Assembly: GCF_900177375.1 (NCBI RefSeq)
Contig: NZ_FWZU01000003.1
Location: forward strand, 558,001 to 622,000
Origin: Desulfovibrio gilichinskyi
GTDB taxonomy: Bacteria > Desulfobacterota > Desulfovibrionia > Desulfovibrionales > Desulfovibrionaceae
DNA: 64,000 bases
Direction of reading: 5' to 3'
Below the pieces are notes generated by a model. That model was not told the DNA's origin. It saw only the letters and a program-made list of their open reading frames with translations, and did no database searches. A program made the translations under genes and the position numbers. Positions 27,195 through 36,471 of the stretch are shown one piece after another (position 1 is the stretch's first letter; each line of letters begins with the position of its first letter).

Positions 27195-27197
27195 AAT

Positions 27198-27539
27198 CTA
27201 TTTTACTTTTTTGAGTCTCACTGCCGTTCCAAAGCAGGAATAAAATCTATCTCCCTCAGGATGAAACGAAACTGATTCACGGTATGCGAGAATTGCATCT
27301 GCGTTTGCATCGATTGCCTGAGCTACGAGCCCGTAGAAAGCACTGTCAAAGTTATAGCTTCGGCATACAACAAGTCCGAATGTTCCCATAACCTCACGGT
27401 TCGGTATTTCTTCAGTTGTAACAATTTTTAACTTGCCGCCAAGGTAAAGATTGCGCGCCATATCAAGCCGCTGCTCTTTTTTTGCATCTTCCAGAGATCC
27501 ACGTCCTTTTTTGTCAGGACGTCCAAACATAAGGGCCAT
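27198..27539 (-). CDS. YbjQ-like (UPF0145-type) small protein
   Basis: 113 residues. After a charged N-terminal helix (about 1-35), the pattern VTTEEIPNREVMGTFGLVVCRS, then AIDANADAILAYR and FGTAVRLKK, resembles the YbjQ/UPF0145 beta-alpha fold, including its closing GTAV strand. YbjQ homologues form pentameric rings of unknown function, sometimes called heavy-metal-binding; that activity is not established. Monocistronic and convergent with aroC. Confidence 0.6.
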   Translation of the reverse strand: MALMFGRPDKKGRGSLEDAKKEQRLDMARNLYLGGKLKIVTTEEIPNREVMGTFGLVVCRSYNFDSAFYGLVAQAIDANADAILAYRESVSFHPEGDRFYSCFGTAVRLKKVK

Positions 27540-27622
27540 ATTTAAATCCTTTTTAAATCTTAATGATGAATAGATTTCTGCCTCAATTTCAAGCTAATAT
27601 CAACAGACAGTTTTATAGTATG

Positions 27623-27642
27623 AAAAAAGCGCGCTGCGCTTT
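27623..27642 (-). terminator. Short terminator-like hairpin after hybrid kinase
   Basis: AAAGCGC-GCT-GCGCTTT (27626-27642) with an A-run that gives a T-run on the minus strand. Small stem, so moderate confidence. Confidence 0.5.
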
Positions 27643-27653
27643 GCTGATATTGA

Positions 27654-30428
27654 TCAGGCAAGCTCTTCGGTCAGCATGGAAATTTCTATCCTGAGAAGTT
27701 CCAGTTTTTTGTTTGTTTCGTACAGGGCCATGACGGCATCTTCCTTCTGCTCTGCTTTGCAGGCATTTTCAAGTGCTTGGGCGGTCTTTGCTAAGTTTAC
27801 TGCCGATAGGTTTGCCGCAGCTCCTTTCAACGTATGAGCCATGTCTCCGGCCTCTTTAAGCTCATCCTTCGCCAGCATGGAGTCAATTTTTTTTGTAAAG
27901 TCAATGTTGTACGCATCGAAGTTTTTCAAAATATTAATCAGGATATTTAAATCTCCACCTATGCGATCTAATGCTTCCTCTATGTTCAACTGTTGAAATT
28001 TTTGAAAATCGGTATCTGGCTGCGATGTTTTTTGAATGTTCTCTTTAATTGTAATTCTACTGTGTTGTGTTTTATTTTCCAGCAAGTATGTTTTGATGAT
28101 GCTCATCATCTGGTTTTTATCAATTGGCTTTGGAATATAATCATTCATGCCGGCTTGCAGGCATTTTTCCTTGTCTCCCCTCATGGCATGGGCGGTCATT
28201 GCGATTATTGGAAGATCTGTTTTTTTAAGCCTGTCGCGGATAACCCTAGTTGCTTCATATCCGTCCATTTCCGGCATTTGAATATCCATAAGAATTAAGT
28301 CGTAATTGTTTTTTTCAACTTTTGTAACAGCTTCAAGTCCATTATCAGCTGTTTCGATTGTAAGACCGGTTTCTATAAGAATATGCTGGGCAACCTGCTG
28401 GTTGATAAGATTGTCTTCTACCAGCAACGCTTTGAACCCTTTGAATAATTTTTCAGGTACATTCTGCGGCTCGATTCTTTTCCGTGCATAGTTGCTACAC
28501 CCGAATGTCTCCATTATCGCATCAAACAGTGTAGATTGTTTAAGCGGTTTAGGCAGCACTTTAGATATTCCTGCGGCGTCGGCTTTTATCAGAGCATTAT
28601 TTAAATCCATTGTGGTAATCAGCAGAATAGGAAGGTCTTCAGCAGAATGAGTCTTTCTGATTATTTTGGATGCTTCGTCTCCTTTTATCCCCGGAAGAAT
28701 TAAATCCATGAGTATGAATTTGTAAGGATTATCAGTTTTCTGTGCGATTCTGTCCAAAGCTTCTTCTGCAGAAGTACACGTCTCAGGATTGAATCCGAAG
28801 TGCTGTAGATATCTGGAAAGCACTGATCCTACGGCAGGGTTATCATCTACTATGAGAACAGGACTGTTTTGGAGATTCTTTGGCAGCATGTATTCAGACG
28901 GGCGTATATTCGGCACTCGTTTCGGGGAAATTTTAAAGAAGAAAGTGCTGCCTTTTCCAAGTTCGCTTTCAACCCAGATTTTTCCGCCCATGAAATCAAT
29001 TATCCGTTTGGATATGCTAAGCCCGAGCCCTGTTCCACCATATTTGCGAGTGGTGGACCCATCCGCCTGTTTAAAGGCTGTGAACAGTTCAGGCTGCACT
29101 TGCTTGGGTATTCCTATGCCGGTATCTTTTACCGAAAAAAGTAGATCTACTTTTTCAGATCTTATACGTTCAGCTTTTATAGTAATTGTTATTTCACCTT
29201 TATTAGTGAATTTGAATGCATTTGCGGTCAGATTGGCAAGGACCTGTCTGAGTCTCAGCGGGTCTGTTTTGATCCTTCGCGGTACGCCGGGGAGTATTTC
29301 AATTACCAGTTCTGTCTGTGAGGCAACCATCTGTTCAACAAAAAGGTCTGAGATATCATCAATTAATTGATGAAGATCAAAATTTACTTCTTCAAGTTCC
29401 AGCTTACCTGCGTCAATTTTTGAAAAATCAAGAATGTCATTAATAAGTCTTAGCAGTACTTGCCCTGAATTGATGATTATTTTTATAAATTCAGATTGCT
29501 TGGCGGATAATTTTGTTGCAAGTGTCAGGTCGGCCATACCTATAATTGCGTTCATGGGGGTTCTTATCTCATGGCTGACATTAGCCATAAATTGACTTTT
29601 TAAGCGTGAAGCTGTCTCGGCTTCATCTTTAGCAATTTCGAGCTGTTTATTAATTTCTTTAAGTTCCTTGTAGCTGCTTGCTAAATTTTTATTGCTTTGC
29701 TGAATCTTTTGCTGAAGCTGTCCGCTGTAATCTTTTAATTTAAGATCCTGCTCTTCAATTTGCTGGAGCATGTAATTAAAGTTGTCGACGAGAATATTCA
29801 TTTCCCCCTGACACTTGAAGTCTACTCTGGCTCCATAGTTTTTATCGACAGAAATCTGGCGGGCGGTTTTAGACAGTTTAATAATCGGCGAGATCAGAAT
29901 TTTGCGCATGGTTGCGAAGATGGTCATCATCAGTAAAACAACTAAAAGCATGGTTCTAACGAGAGAGTTTAAAAGAGAATTGAATAATTCATCCTGGATG
30001 AATTTGGGAGACATATAAATTTCAACCGCGCCGATCGGCTGGTTAAGTACAGATATTTCGGCTTCCCGTTTAACTAATTCGCCGATAGGGCGTGTTTTAA
30101 AATCAGTTATATTCCAGTCAGAGTCTCGTACTTTTCCCGTAAATACTGTTTTATCATTATCCTCGGTAACAATTATAGCTTTAATTCTCTTATCGTTCAT
30201 CTCAGATAAAATAATTCTGTTTATCGCAGGCTGATCTACATTCCAAAGGGGAGGTATTAACGATTCTGAAAGTCTTTCAGCAAGACCGTCCGCTTTCTGA
30301 TTCAGATCTTTCAGCATATCTTTTTTCATGGAATTATATTCGTATGCACCTGAAATAATAAAAGCGAATAATGATATAAGGACTATCATTATTCCCATTT
30401 GAGTTTGTATTTTGTCTATTTTGAACAA
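27654..30428 (-). CDS. BarA-type hybrid sensor kinase (HAMP-HisKA-HATPase-REC-REC-HPt)
   Basis: 924 residues. Membrane helix at about 11-29, a periplasmic sensor to about 155, second helix at about 157-177, HAMP to about 235, and a coiled coil at 240-275. HisKA has H286 in ANVSHEIRTPMN. The HATPase (KDTGIGIP, GGTGLGLSIS) extends to about 510. Two receiver domains follow: the first with FILMDLILPGIKG, the second with LILMDIQMPEMDG. A C-terminal HPt domain ends the protein, with MAHTLKGAAANL. This is a complete intramolecular phosphorelay (H-D-H); the final target regulator is elsewhere. The sensor region carries a LWNVDQPAI motif seen in several periplasmic sensor domains. Monocistronic. Confidence 0.93.
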   Translation of the reverse strand: MFKIDKIQTQMGIMIVLISLFAFIISGAYEYNSMKKDMLKDLNQKADGLAERLSESLIPPLWNVDQPAINRIILSEMNDKRIKAIIVTEDNDKTVFTGKVRDSDWNITDFKTRPIGELVKREAEISVLNQPIGAVEIYMSPKFIQDELFNSLLNSLVRTMLLVVLLMMTIFATMRKILISPIIKLSKTARQISVDKNYGARVDFKCQGEMNILVDNFNYMLQQIEEQDLKLKDYSGQLQQKIQQSNKNLASSYKELKEINKQLEIAKDEAETASRLKSQFMANVSHEIRTPMNAIIGMADLTLATKLSAKQSEFIKIIINSGQVLLRLINDILDFSKIDAGKLELEEVNFDLHQLIDDISDLFVEQMVASQTELVIEILPGVPRRIKTDPLRLRQVLANLTANAFKFTNKGEITITIKAERIRSEKVDLLFSVKDTGIGIPKQVQPELFTAFKQADGSTTRKYGGTGLGLSISKRIIDFMGGKIWVESELGKGSTFFFKISPKRVPNIRPSEYMLPKNLQNSPVLIVDDNPAVGSVLSRYLQHFGFNPETCTSAEEALDRIAQKTDNPYKFILMDLILPGIKGDEASKIIRKTHSAEDLPILLITTMDLNNALIKADAAGISKVLPKPLKQSTLFDAIMETFGCSNYARKRIEPQNVPEKLFKGFKALLVEDNLINQQVAQHILIETGLTIETADNGLEAVTKVEKNNYDLILMDIQMPEMDGYEATRVIRDRLKKTDLPIIAMTAHAMRGDKEKCLQAGMNDYIPKPIDKNQMMSIIKTYLLENKTQHSRITIKENIQKTSQPDTDFQKFQQLNIEEALDRIGGDLNILINILKNFDAYNIDFTKKIDSMLAKDELKEAGDMAHTLKGAAANLSAVNLAKTAQALENACKAEQKEDAVMALYETNKKLELLRIEISMLTEELA

Positions 30429-30635
30429 TTTAAGTCTATTGCCTGCTTAATAATGTTGAATATGAAAAATAGAGATATATTATTTAATGTCCTTATTTAG
30501 CCTTACAGTATAATCAGTGCAAGATAAACTGAATGAAATGTCATGTCGAGTTTTGAGAAATCGAATTATGGACAACTCTTTAATCAAACGGTAACAAAAG
30601 ACCGCATTCATAAAGAAAAGGACGGTCAGTAAATA

Positions 30636-32285
30636 ATGAAGATAGCCCTGTTGCAGCTTAATTTGACGGTTGGTGACATTGAAGGAAACAGCAAGCTCAT
30701 TCTGGATGGTGTTGAAAAAGCCGCTGAGCGTGGTGCAAAGATTTGTGTTACCTCTGAACTTGCCATCACCGGATATCCTCCGCGGGATTTGCTGCTTAAT
30801 TCTGATTTTGTATCAAGGTGCAGAAAGGCCGTTGCCGTTCTCGCCCGCAAGATTCCGGATGATGTGGCCTTAATTGTCGGAGGGGTTGATCTTAATCATG
30901 ACGGTTGTGGAAATCCTTTGCGCAATGCAGCATGGCTTGTTGAGCGCGGGAGTGTACCAAGGGTTTTTTATAAATGGCTGCTCCCGACATATGATGTTTT
31001 TGACGAGCAGCGATATTTCGAACCTTCTGAAGAAGATAATTTTTTTGTTTTTGACGGCATCCGAATAGGTGTGACAATCTGCGAAGATGTGTGGAACGAT
31101 CGCGATGACTGTGTAAATAATCGTTATGGACGCAATCCTCTGCCTGCGATTATGGAACATAAACCTGAAGTCCTGATCAATTTATCGGCATCTCCGTTTA
31201 ATATAGGAAAGCAGCTCGTGCGGGAGAAAATGCTTTCGGCTATTGCTTCCAAGTATAAGGTACCTGTTGTTTATGCAAACCAGGTCGGCGGGAATGATGA
31301 CTTGGTCTTTGACGGAAGAAGTTGTGCATTTGATGCACGCGGTACTTTAATCGCCCGCGGTAAAAGCTTTGAAGATGATATCGTTCTTATTGATGTGACA
31401 AACGGCACTGGGAAAATTGAGGAAGCTGATTTTAGCGAGGAGTCGGAAGCATGGAATGCCATGGTTACCGGATTGCGCGACTATACTGCTAAAACAGGCT
31501 TTAAAAAAGTTGTTCTGGGTCTTTCAGGCGGGATTGATTCTGCGCTGACTGCTGCGGTTGCAGCCGAGGCTTTAGGGCCCAAAAATGTACTTGGGGTCCT
31601 GATGCCGTCGCCTTATTCCAGTAAAGGAAGCATTGATGATTCCATAACACTTGTTGAAAATCTCGGTATTAATTCCATCACTATCCCGATTGATGATCTC
31701 ATGTTTAATTTTGAAAAATCACTTGCTCCGGCGTTTGCCGGATTTCCTGAGAATGTGGCTGAAGAAAATATCCAGTCGCGTATACGCGGAAATCTTGTAA
31801 TGGCCATTTCAAATAAAATAGGAGCATTACTGGTAACAACCGGAAATAAAAGTGAACTGGCTGTAGGGTATTGTACCATATACGGGGATATGGCCGGCGG
31901 GCTGGCCGTTATTTCAGATTTGTACAAAACTCTTGTTTTTAAGGTGTGCCGCTGGCTCAATGAGCAGGGGATGGGTGAGGTTATTCCTGTTGCGACTATT
32001 GAAAAGCCGCCGTCTGCAGAATTGCGTCCGGACCAGAAAGATGAAGATTCTCTGCCTCCTTATGATGTGCTGGACCGTATTATTGAACTTCGAGTTGAAC
32101 ACCATCAGTCTGAAGTTGAAATTTTAGAAGAAACAGGCTTTGATCCTGAGATGGTGAAGGGTGTTCTCAGGCTGATTAAGATTTCAGAATTTAAGCGTAA
32201 ACAAGCCGCTCCGGGGCTCAAAATTACCTCCAGAGCATTCGGAACCGGCTGGCGAATGCCTATTGCCTGCCGCTTTACCGGTTAA
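30636..32285 (+). CDS. nadE: Glutamine-dependent NAD+ synthetase
   Basis: 549 residues, two domains. N-terminal nitrilase/amidase (about 1-265) has the Glu-Lys-Cys triad: E in SELAITGYPPRD, K in FYKWLLPTYDVFDE, C in GVTICEDVWND. The C-terminal synthetase (about 285-549) has the PP-loop LGLSGGIDSALTAAV, and TGNKSELAVGYCTIYGDMAGG. It makes NAD+ from deamido-NAD, ATP and glutamine. A TATAAT hexamer at 30509-30514 lies upstream with a poor -35. AAAAGGA is 11-12 nt before the ATG. A UUCG-loop terminator follows. Confidence 0.97.
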   Translation: MKIALLQLNLTVGDIEGNSKLILDGVEKAAERGAKICVTSELAITGYPPRDLLLNSDFVSRCRKAVAVLARKIPDDVALIVGGVDLNHDGCGNPLRNAAWLVERGSVPRVFYKWLLPTYDVFDEQRYFEPSEEDNFFVFDGIRIGVTICEDVWNDRDDCVNNRYGRNPLPAIMEHKPEVLINLSASPFNIGKQLVREKMLSAIASKYKVPVVYANQVGGNDDLVFDGRSCAFDARGTLIARGKSFEDDIVLIDVTNGTGKIEEADFSEESEAWNAMVTGLRDYTAKTGFKKVVLGLSGGIDSALTAAVAAEALGPKNVLGVLMPSPYSSKGSIDDSITLVENLGINSITIPIDDLMFNFEKSLAPAFAGFPENVAEENIQSRIRGNLVMAISNKIGALLVTTGNKSELAVGYCTIYGDMAGGLAVISDLYKTLVFKVCRWLNEQGMGEVIPVATIEKPPSAELRPDQKDEDSLPPYDVLDRIIELRVEHHQSEVEILEETGFDPEMVKGVLRLIKISEFKRKQAAPGLKITSRAFGTGWRMPIACRFTG

Positions 32286-32345
32286 TGTTAAGTTTTTATT
32301 TGTCCCGTCCTAAAATAAGTTGACGGTTTTGGGTTACTATATTCA

Positions 32346-32374
32346 GGCTGTGAAGTTCGCTTCACAGCCTTTTT
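32346..32374 (+). terminator. Terminator after nadE
   Basis: A 10-bp perfect stem GGCTGTGAAG/CTTCACAGCC with a TTCG tetraloop, then a T-run. Confidence 0.92.
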
Positions 32375-32409
32375 GATTTTGAGCTTTTTTATTGTTCTCC
32401 GGCGTTGTT

Positions 32410-33630
32410 TTAATTTGAGAGATCATTGTTCATTTTAGTGGCGCAGATTTCAAGCCAGCCTACTAATTTATTGGAAAATCCGTTTTGCTCAAGCCACTCT
32501 GCATCTAAAAGATGCGGTGAATATTCAGGGTGCAATGTACGCAGTTCATGTTCAAAAGTATCGGCAACATGAACTGCTGCCGCAGGACTAAGCATACCTG
32601 ATCCTGATTCTGTCAGTTCATGGTGACTGTGTACTGCTTCTACAACCGCTTCATCAAATCCCCAAAGAGCTAAAAGATAAGCACCTACTTCCGCATGTGT
32701 GAAACCGAAAATTTCTTTCTCGGCTTCACTCATGGGAATACCTTCTTTTTTTACTGATTTTAATATCTCTGCATATTCTGGCTGAAAAGATGTGGAAAGA
32801 ATAAGTTTGCCGATGTCGTGGAGAAATCCGGCAAGAAATGCTTTTTCAGCGGTCTCGTTATCTGCTCCCTCTGCCTGAATTATAGCCCGTGCTAACAGAG
32901 CTGTGTACTGACTGTGTTCTCCAAGATCTTCGATAGAAAAATCCAGATTTTTGATTTTGCTGGTGTTGAAAATATGCATACCAAGTACGAGTCCTTTAAT
33001 TGTACTTAGTCCTAACATCGTTGCGGCTTTTTCCGGCGTTGAAACTTTCGAATACAGGCCGAAGAAAGAGGAGTTAACAAGTTTAAGAATTCCTGTTGTA
33101 ACGGCTAAATCTTCACCGATTATTTTGCCGATATCTCTGATTGAAATATCATCTTTTTGCAGTTCTTTTTCCAGCTTGATGTAAAGAGACGGCATGATTG
33201 GAAGTTCATCAATAGAGGCAATAGCTTTAGAAACACGTTCATTTAGGAAAATGTTTTTCAGCTTGAGGCTTCTTTCAATTGTTCCGTTCATCTCTTTTGC
33301 CGTACAAGGCTTGCTGATAAATTGGTGCGCACAGAGTGCAGAGTGCATGGATTTATTTGTGTCATGGTCTTTTGAAAAAATAAAACGGATGGCCCCCGGC
33401 TGCTGTCTTTTTACTTCATTCATCAGCTCGCCGTCAGGAAGTCCTTCGGTATAAAAATCTGTAACAACAATATTGAATGGTTGAATTTCAATCAGTTCAA
33501 GAGCTTCTTTTGCCGAGTTTGCAAAGTGTAACTCAAGTTGATCCTCCATCGGCTTAAGCATTTTTTTAAGGGTTTCAATTTGTCCTTTTTCTTCATCGAC
33601 GAATAGGATGATGCTCTTGGATTTCGTCAT
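32410..33630 (-). CDS. Response regulator with HDOD output domain
   Basis: 406 residues. Receiver domain about 1-125 (FVDEEK near the start, acceptor D in IVVTDFYTEGLPDG, K in FISKPCTAKE). HDOD domain about 140-350, with IDELPIMPSLYIKL, ILKLVNSSFFGLYSKVST, and GFLHDIGKLILS. The HD-like residues HDIGK are kept, though HDOD proteins generally lack phosphodiesterase activity. Such proteins act in signalling, often motility or c-di-GMP related. Monocistronic. Confidence 0.9.
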   Translation of the reverse strand: MTKSKSIILFVDEEKGQIETLKKMLKPMEDQLELHFANSAKEALELIEIQPFNIVVTDFYTEGLPDGELMNEVKRQQPGAIRFIFSKDHDTNKSMHSALCAHQFISKPCTAKEMNGTIERSLKLKNIFLNERVSKAIASIDELPIMPSLYIKLEKELQKDDISIRDIGKIIGEDLAVTTGILKLVNSSFFGLYSKVSTPEKAATMLGLSTIKGLVLGMHIFNTSKIKNLDFSIEDLGEHSQYTALLARAIIQAEGADNETAEKAFLAGFLHDIGKLILSTSFQPEYAEILKSVKKEGIPMSEAEKEIFGFTHAEVGAYLLALWGFDEAVVEAVHSHHELTESGSGMLSPAAAVHVADTFEHELRTLHPEYSPHLLDAEWLEQNGFSNKLVGWLEICATKMNNDLSN

Positions 33631-33759
33631 ATTTCCCTCTGAATGCTTTTTTGCAATTTATCGGTGTAAGCTGAAATCATGAAAAAAGATTACGTTATAT
33701 GTATCATGGTGTCTGATCATTGAAAACTGAAAAAGGATGTTGAAATGGCAGAACATGAA

Positions 33760-33797
33760 AAAAGGGTTGCTTTGAACTTAATCAAAGCAACCCTTTT
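33760..33797. terminator. Terminator after the ArnT-like operon
   Basis: A 16-bp perfect stem (33760-33775 with 33782-33797), loop ACTTAA region, with flanking A/T runs. Confidence 0.92.
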
Positions 33798-33816
33798 CTT
33801 ATATTTTTAATACTGG

Positions 33817-35451
33817 TTACTTGCGCAGGAGAATGTAAGGTCTGTCGGAAATGAACTGTTCATTAATGATTGTTACATCTTCAGGACGATTTTCCCAGTG
33901 ATCATAGTATTTTTTCTGCATCACAAGAATAACTTTATCGTGTTCCTTAAGTAATCTGTCTATTTCATTAAAATCACTTGTTTCATGGATGTCTGTTCCG
34001 GCGTAGTACGAGAAAATACCGGAATATATTTTGTGTGCTAAAGGGTAACTTCCCTGTTCCACGTAATGCTTCATAATTTCACCTGTCTGGCGCGGGCTCA
34101 TGAGCGGGTCGAGTGAAGGAAGTGTTTTCAGTGCCAGCGGCTGGATCCAGATTGTCATGGTTACTGCCATTATGAGCAGCCCCGTTTTTCCGTCGGAAGT
34201 TCTGGTTGCCAGAAGAGCGAATCCGCCAAGTCCCAGTATCAAAACTGTGAAGGATATTCCTTTCAGCGCGAAATCAAACGGGAAAAATGATTCAGCAAAA
34301 GGCGCGGCAACTGCGAGCAGGATATAAACACAGGCAACCCCTATCCAAAGTTTTTTGGAATTAATCACCGGAGGGTTGTCATCCTCTCCAAGTAGTCCTC
34401 TTGCCGTTAGAATTGCAAGCGGCGCAAAGAGGGGAAGTATGTATATGAGCACTTTGATACTGAGGCAGGTCAGCATGATAAATCCGCTTATGAACATTAT
34501 CCATGCCCAGTCTCTTCCGTCATTTGCAGAATCTTTTCTCTGAGCAATAACATTTTTCCAATGAGATATACTGATCAGTTTTTTCAGCGGAAGAGCAAAA
34601 ATAGCCATTGTCCACGGAAGCCATGCAAGCGGGAAGGCTATCAGGTAATACTGAAACGGTTCTTCGTGATGGAAGGAGCTTACAGCTCTTTCATAAATCT
34701 GCTTGTAGAAAATATTATGAATGAACGAAGTTCCGTCTACAAGTATCGCTCCGATTATCCATGCCAGCAGGATCAGTGCAAGGATAGCTACACCTTTAAG
34801 AACAGCTTTATTGCGGAACAGCGACAGTTTCTTTTTCCATATCAGGTAGCAGAATGCGGTCAGTATGGGGAAAACTATTCCAAGCGGTCCTTTTGTCAAT
34901 GTGGCAATTCCCATCAGAACAAAGGCGGAGAGCATCCACTTGGTATTGTCCTCAGAGTGGAAAGCTTTGAAGAGACATATGTTAGCCCAGATGATGAAAC
35001 TGCCGAAAAGGAGGTCCATACGGGAATAGTGTGCAATCCCAAGGAAGAAAATATTTGTTAGCAGAACCAGTCCGGTTGCAAGAGTTGTCTTGCGCCCGCA
35101 GCCCAGTGTGCGTGCAAGAGCAACGGTTGAGAGCAGGAAAGCTCCTGCCGAAACTGCTGCCCCAAGGAAGAATACGCTTATTCCGTTTGCAGGAGTAAAT
35201 GTGTCTATAAGTGATAAGAACCAGAAGTATACCGGAGGCTTATCAGGGTACGCTACTCCGTTGAGGTACATCACCAGCCAGTGTCCGGCATCTTTCATTT
35301 GATGGTATACATCGGCGTAGCGTACTTCATCGGAAAACCAGAGTGAGCGATAGTCCATTGTGAAAATCGACTGCAAGGCAAGGATCATAAGTACGCTGAC
35401 CCATGGGTGCTTTTCCATAAAATCCCATACGGGAGAAGAATTTTTATTCAT
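33817..35451 (-). CDS. ArnT/PMT-family membrane glycosyltransferase
   Basis: 544 residues from the ATG at 35451, chosen over an in-frame start at 35526 that would lie inside the PAP2 gene. The N-terminal periplasmic loop motif SLWFSDEVRYADV (the acidic DE/R catalytic signature) and GVAYPDKPPVYFWF match the GT83 ArnT/PMT family. About 11-12 membrane helices follow, then a soluble C-terminal domain of about 110 residues. It transfers a sugar from undecaprenyl phosphate to lipid A or another envelope acceptor on the periplasmic face. Its start is 1 nt after the PAP2 stop: a coupled lipid-modification pair. Confidence 0.88.
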   Translation of the reverse strand: MNKNSSPVWDFMEKHPWVSVLMILALQSIFTMDYRSLWFSDEVRYADVYHQMKDAGHWLVMYLNGVAYPDKPPVYFWFLSLIDTFTPANGISVFFLGAAVSAGAFLLSTVALARTLGCGRKTTLATGLVLLTNIFFLGIAHYSRMDLLFGSFIIWANICLFKAFHSEDNTKWMLSAFVLMGIATLTKGPLGIVFPILTAFCYLIWKKKLSLFRNKAVLKGVAILALILLAWIIGAILVDGTSFIHNIFYKQIYERAVSSFHHEEPFQYYLIAFPLAWLPWTMAIFALPLKKLISISHWKNVIAQRKDSANDGRDWAWIMFISGFIMLTCLSIKVLIYILPLFAPLAILTARGLLGEDDNPPVINSKKLWIGVACVYILLAVAAPFAESFFPFDFALKGISFTVLILGLGGFALLATRTSDGKTGLLIMAVTMTIWIQPLALKTLPSLDPLMSPRQTGEIMKHYVEQGSYPLAHKIYSGIFSYYAGTDIHETSDFNEIDRLLKEHDKVILVMQKKYYDHWENRPEDVTIINEQFISDRPYILLRK

Positions 35452-35452
35452 A

Positions 35453-36073
35453 TTAATTCTCGGTTGAAAAAAGGTGAATTGCAAAACCGGCAACTGATCC
35501 GAGCATCCAGCCGCAGAGGACATCACTCGGGTGGTGCCATGCTAAATATATTCGGCTGAAAGCAACTGTTGCGGCGAATAATCCCAATAATAAAGTCAGT
35601 AAAAGTGCTTTGTATCTAAGCACAAGCGGCAGGGTTGCGCCGTAAATTTCACAGGTGTGCCCTGACGGAAGCGAGTGGTATGCGCCGTGGCTTGAATAAG
35701 GTTCAAAAAAAGTTCCTTCTCCGGGGCGCGGTCTGCCGATTGCTATTTTTAAAAATCTGACAGTAATGACACTGACAATAATTTGTACAGCCAGATAGAC
35801 CAGCGCGAACCTGACTCTTGATTTTTTTCTCTGTCTTATTCCAGTGATTAAAAACCACAAGTAGACAGGGTAAAAAACAATATTTCCCCAGTTTGTAAAC
35901 ATTTTCGCAATGGATTTACAATTTGGATTTGCTGCTGCGTGAGCTGTGAACCAAGCTGTGGCCGCATCTTCATTACCGAAAATACAAAAGATTGCGGCAA
36001 GAATAATCAGCAAAGGCAGTGATGCCAGAATAAAATGGCATAGGCTGGAATATTTATGGATGAAACTGGTCAA
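35453..36073 (-). CDS. PAP2-family membrane phosphatase
   Basis: 206 residues with five or six membrane helices. All three catalytic motifs are visible: KIAIGRPRP (KxxxxxxRP), LPSGH, and SRIYLAWHHPSD (SRxxxxxHxxxD). Likely substrates are undecaprenyl pyrophosphate or lipid A phosphate, on the periplasmic side. Coupling to the ArnT-like gene suggests it either prepares the lipid carrier or dephosphorylates lipid A for modification; this is an inference. The small gene at 36085 lies 11 nt upstream. Confidence 0.9.
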   Translation of the reverse strand: MTSFIHKYSSLCHFILASLPLLIILAAIFCIFGNEDAATAWFTAHAAANPNCKSIAKMFTNWGNIVFYPVYLWFLITGIRQRKKSRVRFALVYLAVQIIVSVITVRFLKIAIGRPRPGEGTFFEPYSSHGAYHSLPSGHTCEIYGATLPLVLRYKALLLTLLLGLFAATVAFSRIYLAWHHPSDVLCGWMLGSVAGFAIHLFSTEN

Positions 36074-36084
36074 TCTATAAAACC

Positions 36085-36312
36085 CTAACCTTTGCTTTCG
36101 CCTGATTCAGCTGTCTCTTTGGCTTCATCGGGATGATGGTCTGTTGTAAATTTTTTCCACGTTTCTTTATCCGTATCCATTTCAGTTAGGATCTCAGAAA
36201 GTTTTTTACCTTCTTTCTTCCAATATTTATAACTGTGATCCGGGCAGGAGAATGGAATTACCAGTGTTCCGTCTTTCAGAAAATACGGTTTGTCATCTTT
36301 ATTATCGCTCAT
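36085..36312 (-). CDS. Small acidic protein of unknown function
   Basis: 75 residues, not recognised. It has FLKDGTLVIPFSCPDHSYKYWKKEGKKLSEILTEM-like content and an acidic, low-complexity tail (DEAKETAESGESKG). There is no signal or membrane segment, so it is cytoplasmic. It is first in a tight unit with the PAP2 and ArnT-like genes (11-nt and 1-nt gaps), so its expression tracks envelope modification. Confidence 0.7.
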   Translation of the reverse strand: MSDNKDDKPYFLKDGTLVIPFSCPDHSYKYWKKEGKKLSEILTEMDTDKETWKKFTTDHHPDEAKETAESGESKG

Positions 36313-36381
36313 GGGGACGGTTTACACGGGCATGGCTGGGGATTCAAGTGAATCCTGTATTATTTTAAAGATTACAAAATG

Positions 36382-36420
36382 AAAAATCCTCTGACCCGGG
36401 CAGGTGAGTCAGAGGATTTT
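36382..36420 (-). terminator. Terminator after the MAF/DUF115 gene
   Basis: AAATCCTCTGAC pairs with GTCAGAGGATTT (36384-36395 with 36408-36419), with A/T runs on both sides. Confidence 0.88.
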
Positions 36421-36471
36421 CCAAAATGATGAATATGGAAATTATTGGATTTTATCGGTCGGTTCTGCCTT

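Noticed and set aside
33660-33680. ACCGATAA upstream of the REC-HDOD gene, like a sigma-28 -10
   Set aside because: The expected -35 11 nt away is not present (TTTCATGA instead of TAAAGTTT).
33745-33810. Tiny 21-codon frame with an AAGGA site, reading through the hairpin at 33760
   Set aside because: It lies on top of a terminator stem and has no visible conserved feature; most likely a chance frame.
34561-35061. 166-codon plus-strand frame inside the ArnT-like gene
   Set aside because: Shadow of a strongly supported membrane protein gene; translation is rich in Cys/Ser/Asn with no motif.
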